A DNA stretch of 64,000 nucleotides from Venturia oleaginea. Its lineage: Eukaryota > Ascomycota > Dothideomycetes > Venturiales > Venturiaceae. Position 1 is the first letter of the stretch. Each line of letters opens with the position of its first letter. Where the stretch lies: assembly GCA_013176395.1 (NCBI GenBank), contig JABMLP010000009.1, positions 1,488,001 through 1,552,000 on the forward strand, in the 5' to 3' direction. Positions 22,361-35,003 of this stretch are shown here, one piece after another. The position numbers and the translations under genes were made by a program. The notes under the pieces were generated by a model, which was not told the origin of the DNA, made no database searches, and saw nothing but the letters and a program-made list of their open reading frames with translations.

Positions 22361-25300
22361 TTATGTACTAACATCTCTCCAACCACCCAAACTCCCCCAA
22401 GCCGCCAAAACATCCTCACTGACGGAGCATCTCGTGCTAGCAGTACCGACACCGCCCTCTTTTTCAATCATCGCGCCCCTTGCAAAACTCAAACCGACAT
22501 CATCACCGCTCCTCTCCCACGCCTGTCCCAGATTTTTCGCTTGTGTGGCTGACATCGCATGAACAGTGGCTCTGCCAGGCCCCCTCTTCTCCTGATGCTT
22601 TTGTTGTTGCTGCACCGGTTTCCTCCTCGACTCAACAGATGATTTCGTCATTGCCGCACCAGTATAGATTGTACCTGACTCCTCTTCATCTGAATCGAGG
22701 AGCATATTGAACTCCGAACTCGCTGTTCTGCATCTTGAATGCCGCTGTGTCTCTTTTTTGCAGGCGACGTCGTCGATTTCGCCTCCTGCGTCCGAGTATA
22801 GAGTATGTTCCATTGCGTGAACGAGATGTCCAAAGCTAGCAAGGCTGTTGCGTTGACTGGGTGTGGCTCGGATGAGGACGTCCGCGCTGCCGCGGCGGGT
22901 TTGTGGTGTGGAGGGGCTCGAAAAGGGTTCGGGGCTTGGACTTCGAGCGTCGTTTGATATGCAAGGGTAGGTGTGGGAGGGGATTGGACTGAGGTTGATG
23001 TCGAGTGGAGGGAGGGTGAGGTGTGGTGCAAAGGCTGGGTAGGACTGCTCTAATCTGGAATTCATGGAGGAGGTTGTAGATGTTCGTTTTGAGTGCTGTG
23101 TAACTCGGCTTTGAGTGGAACCTGATCGCGGTCGATGACTTGAGTCTGCTCTTGCTCTTATGTCCAATGTAGCTGGGCTCTGGGTGGATTCAGATCGTTG
23201 TCGATGGCTCGAGTCTGGTCGTACGCTTGTGCCTAATACAGCTCGACTTTGCGCGGATCTAGATCGCTGTCGATGCATCGAGTCTGCTCTCGCTCTTGTG
23301 TCTACCCTTTCCATTGGCATTGAGCTCGCATTCACTGCGTTCAAGAAATCAGGTTGTGAATTTGAGTTGAGGTTCGCCGCCATGAGCGAAGACCTCTGGG
23401 ATCGGGAGATAGGGAAGCTGTCGAGAATGGAGGAAGAGGAGCTTGTGGGACGATTGGCACGAGTTGATCTAGTTGAGGAGGCTAGGGAGCTGATGGGCCT
23501 CTTGGCGGCACGATTTTGGTTACCCACACTGTGCTTTGCCATGGCTGCGCGTTTTGAGCGCATCATTTCCAGAAGTGCCTCCTCTTCCTCAGTAACAGCC
23601 ATCATCTTCCGTGGCTCGGACTTCACAGACTCAGCATCGCCTGGCATCGAACTTCGTTTGCTCGAGGACGGCGACACAGACGAAGATGGAGGGCTCGGCT
23701 TGTCATTGTCCTCTGGAATCGAGCTGGGTTGTCGAGTATACCCGCTTCGTCGTGGACGATCTCCTCTATGGGGCACGGCCAAGTAGTTGGGGCCTGTAAT
23801 CGAAGAATGCATGCTACTGGTCTCTGCCGCAGTCGAAGTGGATAGTATGCTCCCAATACTTGCGACAGATTCACGTTTCCTCTGCAATGCTTCTTCCGCG
23901 ATCTTTTCCTGTTTTTTAGCTGGTATGCGGAATGCTTGGGCGTCCGCAATCACAATCGAGCCAATATCCGAAACCTGTATGCTGTCACGGAATTTTGGCA
24001 GGCGAGAGTCGATGCTGTCGCCATCTTCTGACTCTCCGTCGGAAGAAGAGAGGGAGAGTATGCTGGTATCACAGAGGTCAGAATTGGCAAGAACTCTTTC
24101 TCGGGCTCGACTGCTACGTCTTGTTCGGCTGGTCCGTGGAGAAACGAGATACATGGAAGAGTGTGGTGGCGCCAGAGGCTTCGGCAAGGCAGGAGTCTTG
24201 GGAGTCTTTAGTGTCGAAGGTCGTGAACTGATGTAGTCCATCTTGCGACGCGACTCTCGCTGCGCTTGGCCCCGGTGAATGATGAAACTAGCTGGGTCAG
24301 GAGGACTGAAGATGTCCTCGACTGGTGGATAAAAGTGGTCGATGACCTCTGAATATCCTTCCTCGACTTGAGTTTCCGAGTCCAACTCATGATCGCGATA
24401 GGAAAGGACCCCTGTTGTTGTCGTTGACGCTTCTTTTTCCATTTCCTCGTCAAACTCATCCTCTTCTTCCAAAAGGCCATCGAACCAATTTTTGGCACCC
24501 TGTGGAGGTCTGTAAATATTCTGTTTGACTTCCGAGCGCTCACTGTTGGTAAGAAAGTGATTTTGATAGGCTGTCTTCAATGAGGCAGTTGAGGGTCGGC
24601 CCTTCAGCAACTTCTTCGATCCAGATCTCATCATAGGGCTTCGTATTCCGTTCGAAAAATTGGATATGGCGGGGCTTTTGAGCGCAGTCGCACCGTGGGG
24701 AGCTATTGAGCTTTTGATGCTATTGGCTATATTATTGGCGGCACAATGCCCGAAATGCGGTGATTGTTGATTAAAATATTCAGATGAGTAGGACATTGCT
24801 GACGGGGCCTCCATCACCGTAGAGGGGCTCGGAGATGTCACGTTCAGGGCGCTATTTGATCTCGCGAAAAGTCGAGACGTATCCAATCGTGGTGGTCGTT
24901 TTGCAGTGGTGGTGACGGTACCTCTACTGTCCGTAGTAGAAACTGAATAATTCCTCGCTGGATCCTCCAAAACTCTGTCCCTCCTTCCGGTCGATAGTCT
25001 TTTTCCAATCACGATTGGCTTTCCTTTCCGAAGGGCCATATCTCGAATTGCAGATTCGGAAGTCTGTTGTGATATCGGTAGCGGATGCTTCTCGGGGTCA
25101 TAGAAAGATTTTAATGTCGAGCAAGACGTTGAATCCTTCAGTGCCCAAGTACGACTAGAACTAGCAACAGAGCTCGGCGTTCCTGCTCCACTGTCGCCGT
25201 AGTGGTCCGAAGAAGCTTGTTGTTTGAATCTTCCCATTGTATTTTCTTTGCCAAAGGAGGAGGAATTCAGCCGTGAGGTATTGGAAGCTGTTATGGCGAG

Positions 25301-25405
25301 GATTGAGGTGCCCAGGATTCTCTCAGCTTTGCTCAGCGGCTGCTCCTGCGATGGATCCTGTCCGGGGTGCATTCTCTGAAAAGAGAACTTAAAAGGCCTC
25401 CCCAT
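22361..25405 (-). CDS. Large Ser-rich, mostly disordered protein of unknown function
   Basis: Uninterrupted 1014-codon frame with an ATG at 25405. Composition is dominated by Ser, Arg, Thr and Pro, with acidic stretches such as GLLEEEDEFDEEMEKEAS. Possible conserved blocks are SRTWALKDSTSCSTLKSFYDP and ISQQTSESAIRDMALRKGKP near the N-terminus, and MAVTEEEEALLEMMRSKRAAMAKH in the middle. A central stretch repeats the motif RADSxHRxRSxSxQSxAxL about four times. No enzyme or membrane signature is seen. The length and sustained open frame make it a real gene, likely a regulatory or scaffold protein with many phosphorylation sites (inference). The annotated C-terminus (GGWRDVST) may be wrong if an intron starts at GTTAGT after GGWRD. 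Confidence 0.8.
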   Translation of the reverse strand: MGRPFKFSFQRMHPGQDPSQEQPLSKAERILGTSILAITASNTSRLNSSSFGKENTMGRFKQQASSDHYGDSGAGTPSSVASSSRTWALKDSTSCSTLKSFYDPEKHPLPISQQTSESAIRDMALRKGKPIVIGKRLSTGRRDRVLEDPARNYSVSTTDSRGTVTTTAKRPPRLDTSRLFARSNSALNVTSPSPSTVMEAPSAMSYSSEYFNQQSPHFGHCAANNIANSIKSSIAPHGATALKSPAISNFSNGIRSPMMRSGSKKLLKGRPSTASLKTAYQNHFLTNSERSEVKQNIYRPPQGAKNWFDGLLEEEDEFDEEMEKEASTTTTGVLSYRDHELDSETQVEEGYSEVIDHFYPPVEDIFSPPDPASFIIHRGQAQRESRRKMDYISSRPSTLKTPKTPALPKPLAPPHSSMYLVSPRTSRTRRSSRARERVLANSDLCDTSILSLSSSDGESEDGDSIDSRLPKFRDSIQVSDIGSIVIADAQAFRIPAKKQEKIAEEALQRKRESVASIGSILSTSTAAETSSMHSSITGPNYLAVPHRGDRPRRSGYTRQPSSIPEDNDKPSPPSSSVSPSSSKRSSMPGDAESVKSEPRKMMAVTEEEEALLEMMRSKRAAMAKHSVGNQNRAAKRPISSLASSTRSTRANRPTSSSSSILDSFPISRSQRSSLMAANLNSNSQPDFLNAVNASSMPMERVDTRARADSMHRQRSRSAQSRAVLGTSVRPDSSHRQRSESTQSPATLDIRARADSSHRPRSGSTQSRVTQHSKRTSTTSSMNSRLEQSYPAFAPHLTLPPLDINLSPIPSHTYPCISNDARSPSPEPFSSPSTPQTRRGSADVLIRATPSQRNSLASFGHLVHAMEHTLYSDAGGEIDDVACKKETQRHSRCRTASSEFNMLLDSDEEESGTIYTGAAMTKSSVESRRKPVQQQQKHQEKRGPGRATVHAMSATQAKNLGQAWERSGDDVGLSFARGAMIEKEGGVGTASTRCSVSEDVLAAWGSLGGWRDVST

Positions 25406-28400
25406 GTATAAGCAAAGATGGCCATCAATGCCTGCGGCAATGAGCTGGCGGTGCGAGAGTCAGAATTGGGTAGCGAAAGGCGAAACAGAGGAGAGCCATG
25501 GTGAGAGCGAAAGCAAGGTACCAAAGACACACGGTGGCGCTGTGCTAAGAAAAGATACCCAGCATGATCGAATCATGGACGCTCTCATACATAGTAGACC
25601 AGTGTTCCTGGCGCGGATCTGAACTCCTAGATGCTTGACGGCGCCTGGTGCACGGGCCCAAGTTCCGCTGAGGTTCACGGTAGTACTCGCTACGAACAGC
25701 CGCAAGGGTATACGGAGTACCGTTGAGAGTCGTGGACTCCTGTGCGAAGAAAGACGGTACCGCCATTTTGTGTGGACTGTGGACATGCGCAGGCGCAGGA
25801 GTAGGATTATGCACACTTGTTGGTAGTCGACTTCGTTGTAGAGACCACCTCGACTATTCGACCTCCTACCGTCGGTTAATTGACCGATGTCAACAACTGT
25901 CCTAGACAACCGTTCTCGGAAATATAGTCTCGAAGCTTGAAGGCAATATCGTTCGATGGCTTGACCCTTGAAAAGCAATCTGTCTATCTCTGCGTGGTTA
26001 GGGGTAAAAAGGCTGGAATTACCCACAGGCTGGCTCGAATCGCGACGCAGCTGCGCCAGCCATACAGGACGAAGGAACGTGGACTCGACTCGGCGGATAT
26101 CAAAGAACCCCCTGCAGCGACCATGAATCTCGTTGCGAATAGACTTCACAAAGGCCTTTCAAATTGGTAGCTCCAAGTTAGTCTGGTAGCCCAACGCGGC
26201 CGAGGAGAACCCCTATCTGGTTCTGGAATTTGGAAGCCATAGCTACAACGAGTTGTCTGTAGTGGTGCGGATAGCTGAATTTGAAAGTCGAGACTCTCCC
26301 ATCTCCATCGACGGTGATAATCTTGCCGTTGCCGTTGTGTAACATGGCTCCAAAATCATTGATGATCTTCCAACATAATTTATCCGAATGTGCAACGCCA
26401 GGAAATGGTAAAAGCAACTTGCCAATCAATCTACCCCACTGGAAACAACATTATTTCGGCGAGACTGTACGGTCCGGCCTCACTTGGCCCGAAAATGCAA
26501 TTACATATGAACTTGAAGCCCAAGCCACATTATAATATCCTGGCTCCCAGAACTACGCTGAAGAACCGCTCCAAGGATTCTATTCTATCTAGACGCAGGA
26601 CGCCCTCTCGCGGAATGCTCCAAGAGTTCGTGTACTGTGCGGCTCAAGCTCTCGGAAAAATCCATGTCTGTCTGTCCTTCCTGCCGCCAGTCAAAACCTA
26701 GAACCTGCCCCTCATGGTCAACTCATCACCATTAGAATGTCTAACCAAATAAAGTCCTTCCATAGAACGTCTTTGTCCAGGACCTCGAGACCAGGCGTCT
26801 CAGAATCACCAACGCCCTCAAGTTAAGCTCAAGCCCGAATCTGACAATTACACAGTTCCGACGTGTGTGATCAACAAAGAAAATTCGTTGCATACTCTCT
26901 GGTGTCAAAATGGGGGGGGGGGGCACCACAAGTTCGTAACAAGCGGCACGGCACGATATGGACACTCCCTAGCATTATGCGCTTCCGGGTCAAGGAGTAG
27001 GTCCAATAGTCTCCGAGTCGATCTGTCGAGTCCTGCAAAGCTGCTCGTATTTCGAATCACCTAATCACCTCCGTAAATCCCCAATTCTCATCGACTTCTC
27101 TCGGGCGACACTACTATTCGAGTCCTTACATGGGACTTCGTCACATCGCACAACAAACAACCGCGTGGCACCACAGCAGCGTTATGCCCCACAGCACCAC
27201 CTATCATTGTGAGTGGGTACAGGTACTAAACTCATCTGACGTCGCCATCTTATCCAGGAATATTTCAGCCTCAAGGTGGAGCCCTGTTGGCGCACAGGGA
27301 TATCCTCTCGGAAGGTCGATATGATTGATTATCGGATTTGATCCTAGACCCGTGCCGTTGAGGCCGCGATCAGCTTTGTCGTTTGGCAGAGCAGATCCTA
27401 TTAACCCTAATGAATATTATTCTCAGATGTCTCGATTCGGCTTAGTGCGGCGTTAGAATCCAAGACGGTAATCAGCTTCGTCCCAGAGCAATGGTAGGAC
27501 AAGAGCCAAGATGTCAACCCGATATCTACGGCCTTGGACTCAATATCGAGGCTCCAACACTACTAACGTGAGCTTGGTCTCATAGCAGAGACAATATACA
27601 ATCTTCTCTGACAGAGCACGGCCAACGTCCACAATATCAAATCCACACTCTTGGATTTGCACCATTACGCCCCCCATCGCCCCTCATCGCCCTTCGCTCA
27701 CAAAGTTTCTTGTCTCAAACCATTCAGAACGAGCCGAACGAAAACAGTTCTTCCTTATATATACTCTGTATCCATTTTCTGTAATCGCTGAAAGGAAATA
27801 GTTGGATTCCCTCATTTGGCACCGTACCCTTCAAGACGTTATCCTACACCTGTCATCCAAAGAAAAGATGACATGGACAAGGTGATAGATCTGGTATCCG
27901 GAATCTGAACAACCACGGTTGCGGAATTGGCCGAAGGAATCGCGCCGACACTTCAATTCATTGTCCTTTGAAGAATCACCTGTAAAAGTCTAAGATGCTC
28001 ACCTCGAGACCTATATCCTTGCAATTCTGACAATTTCTTGGGGGAAAGGTTGCTAGGAATTTATCGATATCGGTCGTAAATTGCAACATTACCACTCGAC
28101 AGCCATGCTTTTGACTTCGGGAGTAGTGGAAACGACTCGTCAAGGCAAGATAAAGCAAGAATTATGAGAACGATCTCTTTGGGCTGAAACAATCTAGGTA
28201 AATATCGGTATAAACAATTATGTCTATATGAAGGATGATCATGGTCGGCATATTAAGTATATTCAACTAAACATTTCCTGCAGATGTACACTGGTGCCAA
28301 TTCCTCATACGTCCCATAGACATCAACACCGTTTCGCCGCACGCGGATGAGCAACATGGTGCAACAAGCAAATGATCCTCCCGAGATGGTGTAAATGAAA

Positions 28401-28483
28401 ACGGTATATCAAGATATGAGATGATGTATGTTGGTAAGATATGTCGGATGCCAATTTTCAAGCCGGCTGAGAAAATGAAGATT
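25406..28483. other. Gene-free region, 3 kb
   Basis: The promoter of the 22361-25405 gene lies at the left end. The 229-codon minus frame at 25460-26149 is Arg/Leu/Ser-rich with no domain and is probably chance. No transposon ends, tRNA or conserved exon recognised; the right 220 bp are the HOP1 3' flank. Confidence 0.45.
26912..26923. repeat. Poly-G run (12 G)
   Basis: A homopolymer of twelve G in non-coding DNA, a place where sequence length is likely unreliable. Confidence 0.9.
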
Positions 28484-31422
28484 TCATAGCGCATTGTCAT
28501 CATCCATGTCTTCATCACCGACATATGATGAGGCGACAGGTGAAGCTACAGGAGAGGCGACAGATGATGCTGCTGGGGAGCGTCCAACATTTACGACTGG
28601 GGCTCTGCTCGCCTTAATCTTCTTTCTGCCAGGTGTTTGTGTGGATAGCTCGTCTTCTTCTTGATCGTAGGCGGGTCTCTTCGATGATGGTCTGACTGGA
28701 GTAGACGGGTTTAGATTGCGCTCAGAGAGCGGATCTCGAAGCCCCTTTGCGCGAGAAGTTGGCGTGATCTGAGTTGGACTTTCGGGAGTGAACTCCTTCT
28801 GCTGAACCTCTTGCATGGGAGTTTCAGCTGGAGAATTTGGTCGTGGTTCTTGATGTAGTGCAGCTGGTGTTTCGGCCAGGCTCGTAGGCCTATCATCAAC
28901 GTCCATGCTGTCGGGCACACTCCTCCGTTCAGGTTCGTGACTGTCATCGGGCAGAATTGAGTCTTCCATCGCGCCTAGTGTTATGTCTCTCGGAGGCAGT
29001 GGAAACTGGGTGGTCTTGACCGTGTCTGGCGATTGATGGGGAATCTCGAACTACAGCCAGATGTTAGCCGTTCCTATTGCAGTACAAATTAATTCAACCA
29101 TAACCTACATGATGCGCGATCTTGGTCGTTGGATCGAAATACATGCCCAGCATGTTGGTGCGCTGTTCTTCGTCCTCCACCACATACCACATGGGTTTGC
29201 CCATTTTCTTGAAACCCGCTTTGTTGGCATTCTTATCTCGAAGCAAGAAACCTTCATTTTTGAGGTGCTTGATGAGTCTCGCAGCTGTTTGGACATCGCA
29301 GTCTAGGCAGTTTGTCAGTAACTGCTCAGATCAATAGATGAAGATCATACGCAATGCTTCAGCAAACTGTCTGTCGCCGTATATTCCATTTTTGATAGCA
29401 ACGCTGGCGCCTTTGCGGAGGAATGTAAGATGTTCAAGTTCAGTCAGAAGCGGTCCCTCTTTCTCCTGCAAGAGACATTTATAGCAAGCGTGCACCTCTG
29501 GCATTCTATGATCGTTGGAATTTTGGTAACCGTAGCAGATAAGATGCTGCCAACACCCACAGAAATGGCAATATAACTATGATAGTTAGCTTCCAGATAC
29601 GTGTTGCACGGCTGATGCTTCACCAACCATGTCCTCTTCCTCATGTGTGAGCCCACATTCGCATGAAATAGTCTCAGTATCATCATTGTCGTTGATCCGC
29701 TTTGATCTCCGCGTGTTTCTAGGCGACTTTCCTTTCTCCAGTTCTATAGCTTTTGCTTCGGAAAGTTGAAGTCGCGGTGCTTGAGAAAAGAAATCACTGA
29801 ATTGAGGGACAGGAGGGTTCACCATCTGAGTCTCCTCAGTATTTTGTGCCTGGGGTGAGGGTATCATCTGGATCAGAGTTAGAAGGCGGGATATATACTC
29901 ATAGAAAACTCCCCGATACGCACCATCTTTGCCAGGCGGCCACGGGTGGCTCTATCCTCTCTTGTCTGTGTCGATGTCTGGGTCTCAGTTGCTGCGGTGA
30001 CTGTTACCTGGGATTCAGTCAAGTTCTCACGAGGTTCTAATGACATCTGACTGATTCCCTGAAGAGGATCATCCTCGTCGATATCCATTATTTCCTGCTG
30101 AGATGCCATTGGTGCTGAGTGACGACGTTGGACAGAGATCTCTTGAGCATTGAGCGATCTGGTTCGTTCTGCTGCTGTCCTCTGCACAAGCTTGCGTTTG
30201 GCTAAACGCGACCCAATGGAGGCATCAATATCGTCTTGGCCTGAGGAGACTGTTGTATAACTGAGTTCGGCCGGTATGGCAATCTGGGCGGCATCGTCTT
30301 GAATGGTTGCAACCTCGAGATCTTGTTGTAGGTGCGAGAGCTTGAGGCTTACACTTTACACAGTCGTCAGCATATGAACGTACATCAAAGCTCAAAGGGG
30401 TAAACGAAACTTACGCATGGTAGCCCGCATCGAGTACTCCGCAGTCTTGAGTTTGTCTTATCCAACCTTTATGCTCAGCAAACCATAACCTGGTGTCTTT
30501 GCAGGCCGCAAATCCTGGCGGCTCGTAGGCCCGGTCACATTCATCTGTGTAATACAGCTGCATGTGGAGGTATCGTCTTGCTTCGTGCAGTCAGTAACTG
30601 AGGATGTACTTGAATTCTCTGAGAGCTATTGACGTACCTGGAAGCTCTGGCAATGTCTCGCACAGGGCAATGATCTTCCGAATGAACATATGTAATGCGT
30701 ATTTTACATTCTTCACAGTTGTATCAACGCCACTGGGGTCCTGCATGGTCACGCCAGCAAGAGTTTTAGCACCTTCTGGGCTGGTTTGATACGAAAAGGT
30801 GAAGGTGTACGACTCCACGACATGATTGGGCTTGTCTACTTGTTCAGAAATATTGATCTGAATGGCGCGAAGCACCTTCTTTTCTAAGGCTTCGAATGCG
30901 CCTTTCTCCTTGAAATCGGTGAGCACACTGAATGTAGACAAGAGATGAGAGCCATGTTAAGCTCACCAGCATGTCCAAAAAGGAATCGACATTGTCGTTG
31001 TGACCTCTCCGGAGCGCTCTGAGCTTACCCCCACCAGAGCGGGACTGCGACTTGCCGGATGCGTGATCCTTGTAGGAGACATGCTTGTCGCTGGAATTGA
31101 ATCCGTGTTCGTCGAAGCACTCATCAGGGAACAGGTCTCTGATAGTATCTGTCAGTGAGCACACTCATTCGAAGTGAGTGACCGTGGCACCTCAAATACG
31201 CAATGCAACTGATCTGCACGTGCCATTAGCAATTGGGATGGCTTGAGATGGGGACCTGTGTAAGGCATCACGCACCGACCCATGGACTAGAGTCTGCGCG
31301 AGCTCCTGACTCTGTTTCTGGGTAACAAGCTGGGCGGTAGAGGTGGCATTCTTGGTCGTCCGAGCTGTCGTGAGCTTGGTGCTTGTCTTCCCACGGACTT
31401 TGACGGCCTGGCCTGCTGCCAT
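28484..31422 (-). CDS. hop1: Meiotic HORMA-domain protein Hop1
   Basis: Ten exons rebuilt on the minus strand: 31276-31422, 31191-31213 (23 nt), 30967-31138, 30638-30908, 30415-30580, 29924-30353, 29628-29867, 29351-29576, 29109-29302 and 28484-29050. They encode about 811 aa with every phase consistent. The HORMA domain covers roughly residues 35-260: ISCIAYLRDLFPDECF, DNVDSFLDMLEKGAFEALEKKVL, SYTFTFSYQ and ELPARRYLHMQLYYTDEC. A PHD-type zinc finger sits near 470-520 (ISCECGLTHEEEDM, LYCHFCGCWQHLICYGY, CYKC), followed by a winged-helix-like region (GDRQFAEALHCDVQTAARLI) and a disordered tail. This is the Hop1 layout: HORMA domain, then a PHD-winged-helix chromatin-binding region. Hop1 sits on the chromosome axis and promotes double-strand breaks and interhomolog bias. 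An intact copy suggests retained sexual competence. Confidence 0.93.
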
Positions 31423-32764
31423 TGATGAGAAGTGAGGTGGATGAATGCAATGATGTTGAGATGGGATGAAAGGGTCGGGTTGAGGTTGAGCGGTTGTTGA
31501 AAGAAATGGAATGCCGATGATGTACCGATCTCACCGCCGCTTACCTACACTTACTTCCTGATCCGATCGTCACACCTCAGCTAAGATGATGAACATCAAT
31601 TTCATGACGGTGACACTCCTTTCTGTTCACTGTCCGAAACCTCTCCAGGTCACATCCATCCACCCCACTAATCGCCAGGACTCTCAACAACCAGCAGACT
31701 TCTTTCACTCCACCCAACTCACCCCTCATTATCACTGCAGTGTGCAACATACATACGTCTGCTTCTTCACGAACGGTTGAAATAGCTCACAATTCCAGGT
31801 CAACGCACTGAGCAGTCGCTCACAATTGCTCAAGGGAAGGTGGACACAACTTGGCAAGCCTATTCTTCCATCTCATCAGTCAGACAACTCTTCGCCAGCT
31901 TTACCAGTGCTATATTTGAGTAGCATGACATTCGCACTTTGCGCAGCTCAATTTGTGGCTATCTCAGCTCTCTTACAACGAAACCTCATCGTTCGATCAC
32001 TTCCGAGTCCAATTCTGGTTCAAACCGTTTGGCAGATGATTCATACAAGTCCGTTCAGACCCTCGCCACCGGCCGACAAAGACAGCAACGTTGGAGACGG
32101 TTCGTGAAAGCTGTTCCCGGAGAAGAGTATCCGTAAACGGTGCACGTCGCAAGCGAGACGCAAAGGCGAAGGACTCTGAAAGATCTCATCAGTAAAAGGA
32201 CTGTACGGACGAGGAAGAGGAGACACGCTCTTTACCTACGCGGAGAGCTGCACGTGCAACGTCGATACAAACAGCCCAACCCATCTCAAGCCCGCATCGT
32301 CTTGATCTTTGGTGGTTGTCGGTCAAGAAACCGTGTGTGCACGGTTCCGCTTCTCACCGTCACGGTGCTGATCAATCGGAGAACGCCGTTCATTCTATCC
32401 ATTGTACCACCGATTGGTTAACCACAAATCCACAATGCAACCCACCCCAACCTTAAACTCTTGTCCCCTACTCCCACTTCCCTGTTCGTGCATCGTGAAG
32501 CGGTCGTTGTCCTTGGTGGCATCGGACGAGACCAACTCGTATCACCCGATGGACAAGATGACAACAGGGCATGGAGCCTATCTGGAGCTACCATTCCCCA
32601 ACTTCACGGGGTAAACTGTTCTTTAGAGCACGCCTCAATTTGCACAGTCCGTACGAAGCATCTTACCCTCAAGGTGGACCAAAAGATGGCCTCGAAAATT
32701 AGAACCTTTGATCAACCGATGTCGAAGCATTTACTTCGCCCTTAAGCTCAATATTCGAAAGTAT

Positions 32765-32867
32765 TGTGGTTTCTGAGTGAACTAGGACAGAATCTCTGTA
32801 AGACTTGGCTCCGTTAAAGTTCAACTCGATTTTTTTAATTCTGTCCTCATTTACTCAGAAACCACAA
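32765..32867. repeat. 29-bp near-perfect inverted repeat with a 45-nt loop
   Basis: The left arm (32765-32793, TGTGGTTTCTGAGTGAACTA...) pairs with the right arm (32839-32867), whose reverse complement reads TGTGGTTTCTGAGTAAATGA.... The arms agree at about 25 of 29 positions. A 45-nt AT-rich spacer separates them. Total length is 103 bp. It could be a small MITE-like relic, a solo hairpin or a structured transcript. No clear target-site duplication was found. Confidence 0.75.
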
Positions 32868-34960
32868 GTCGACAAGAGTCATAAGAAACACCAAGAAATT
32901 GCCCAGATTAATACGTCAACAACCCGCCTGACAATACAATCGTCATTTTAACAAATGAATTAAGCGGCGCGGTTGGCTTGGGAACACTAACGACAATTTG
33001 TTCATTCAAAATTCAGAACATGAAGATATAGTTTTCACAATTTCGTGCATTGTCTTCCGGATTACTGGCAAAAGTTCCTGCATGGCGATACCATATCTCG
33101 ATACCTTGTGAGGTGTGTAAAGTCGCAAAGTGAGGTTGGCTATGGCAGCGACAGACTGTGAATCGTAGATACTAAGCTCCAAAGGATCTCCCGTCAGTAC
33201 TTTACAATAGATCCTCACATGCTGGTCACCAGCCTCCTCGCGATCCGTGCAGCACCTCAATTGTTTACAAACCATTAATCAAAATGGAGAGGAGGCGTTG
33301 TATCGCAGCGTACTCAACTTTGAAGCACAAAAGAAATACGGGGCCATAGGACTTCTTAGGTTACAAACGAAGCGCAAGCGTCTCATGAAGCCTGTGGCTA
33401 ACATGTACATGAAGTTTGTTAGGCGCGACTCGAGTTCTCTGAATTTGACCGGTTAAAAAATAGTATAGGAGCTTTGATTGTACACCGGGCCATCAATCCA
33501 GTGACGCTCTGACGACAGCAATCAAAGCCACTCACCGACTTTTGGCTTCGAGTTGGAAATCGATATCAATGATTGTCTGGCGATCTTCAGAAGTTATATT
33601 GCCAGAGATTTCTCAACATCGATCCCCAGATGAAAGTGTTATATGAGTCAAAGGCTGTCTTCGTTAGGCACTGGGCAGTGAATCAATGGCCATGTTAGGG
33701 TTGTTGAAGAGAGCTGACGGTTTGTTCTCGTGATGGGTTCTCAGCCTATATTAGATTAATTCATGGACAGATCGATCCCATTAGCACATCCTGATCTGTA
33801 CAGCGAAGGAACAATAAGAGTGAAGTAACAAACGTCATAAAGTGGGATAGCTTATGTTACGAGTGGTCGAGTATCTGTTTGCTGTTCCAGACCTATTCTC
33901 ACGCGGTACACAGGTCCGGAAGAATGAACACATCTGTTGTTTTGTGTGGTTGTACAGACTTTGACGTCCCTTGGGAAGGAAACTTGAAATCGGGCCACAA
34001 AGAAAGTTCACGAGCCCTATATGCATCCCCAAGAACTGGATGTGTCGCGGTCTTGGAGTCCGAGAGATCCGATATACAGGGTGTGATTGGAGATGTGATC
34101 TAGAGAAGATTGATAAGATATGGCGACATACAATATGGAGGGATGAAGCTTTCACCCCACCTTGATACTGATTGCGCGTGTTCCTGCTGGGTACGAAGAT
34201 CTGGGGATTGATCCTGGGCTTGGGTTATGGACAGAAGAAAGGGGGAGAAGCTGGAGCGCCCCTGCTGGATGCTTGACGAGGAAGGAAACGGCTTGTATAT
34301 CGAAATGGGTACGTATTGCGAGGGGTCGGCTATAAGACGGGCGATCGCGGAGAAGGTGCTCCACAGGGTTTGGCGACAGACGATAGACGACAGGCTACAG
34401 ACTCTGCTAAACGGGATATTATCTGGAAAACGATATCAAGGCAAGGTTGGGTGGGGCCCGGAGTCGATCGCCGAATGAAACAAAAGAGATGCCTTGCCTA
34501 CTACTGCTCGCCACAAGGGTACTATGTAGGGCACTAAAAGAACAATCAAGGCAATAAGTGCAAGAAACAAAGGCTGAATAAGGAGATAGAGTGCTAACGG
34601 CTTGAGAGGCTAAAGCAGATAGATCAGGGCAAGCAGTAGGCGTAGTTTGTGCCGGTGGTCATGGATGAGAATGCCGGGGGGTGGAAGATGCAGAATATCG
34701 ATAGGAATCAGGAATGGAGAATGCAACGGTGATTGACTCGCCGGCTTACGAAAGAAAGATAGGGAGGTCTGGGTGATTTTTGTGGGCAATTAATAGTCAC
34801 GTTCCTCACACCAGTCGGTTGATCCCCTCTTTAACAACGACAGTCTTCCACCAACCACCCTGACCCCATATAGTCACTGCTTACCAGCCCTCTTCGCCAG
34901 CTCCAGACTTTTGTCCCGCTTGCCTTGTTCTTGTTGCTTGCAGCGCCTGCTTGTCCTTTA

Positions 34961-35003
34961 GCCTGCTCTGCTCTGCTCTGCCTGCTCTGCCTGCTCTGCT
35001 GTC
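34961..35003. repeat. (CTCTG/CCTGCTCTG)n minisatellite
   Basis: Short tandem repeat of CTCTG and TGCCTGCTC units in the CDC4 upstream region. Confidence 0.8.

Noticed and set aside
25460..26149. 229-codon minus-strand frame upstream of the large Ser-rich gene
   Set aside because: Arg/Leu/Ser-rich with no domain, no conserved look, and several other equally long frames overlap; probably chance in promoter DNA.
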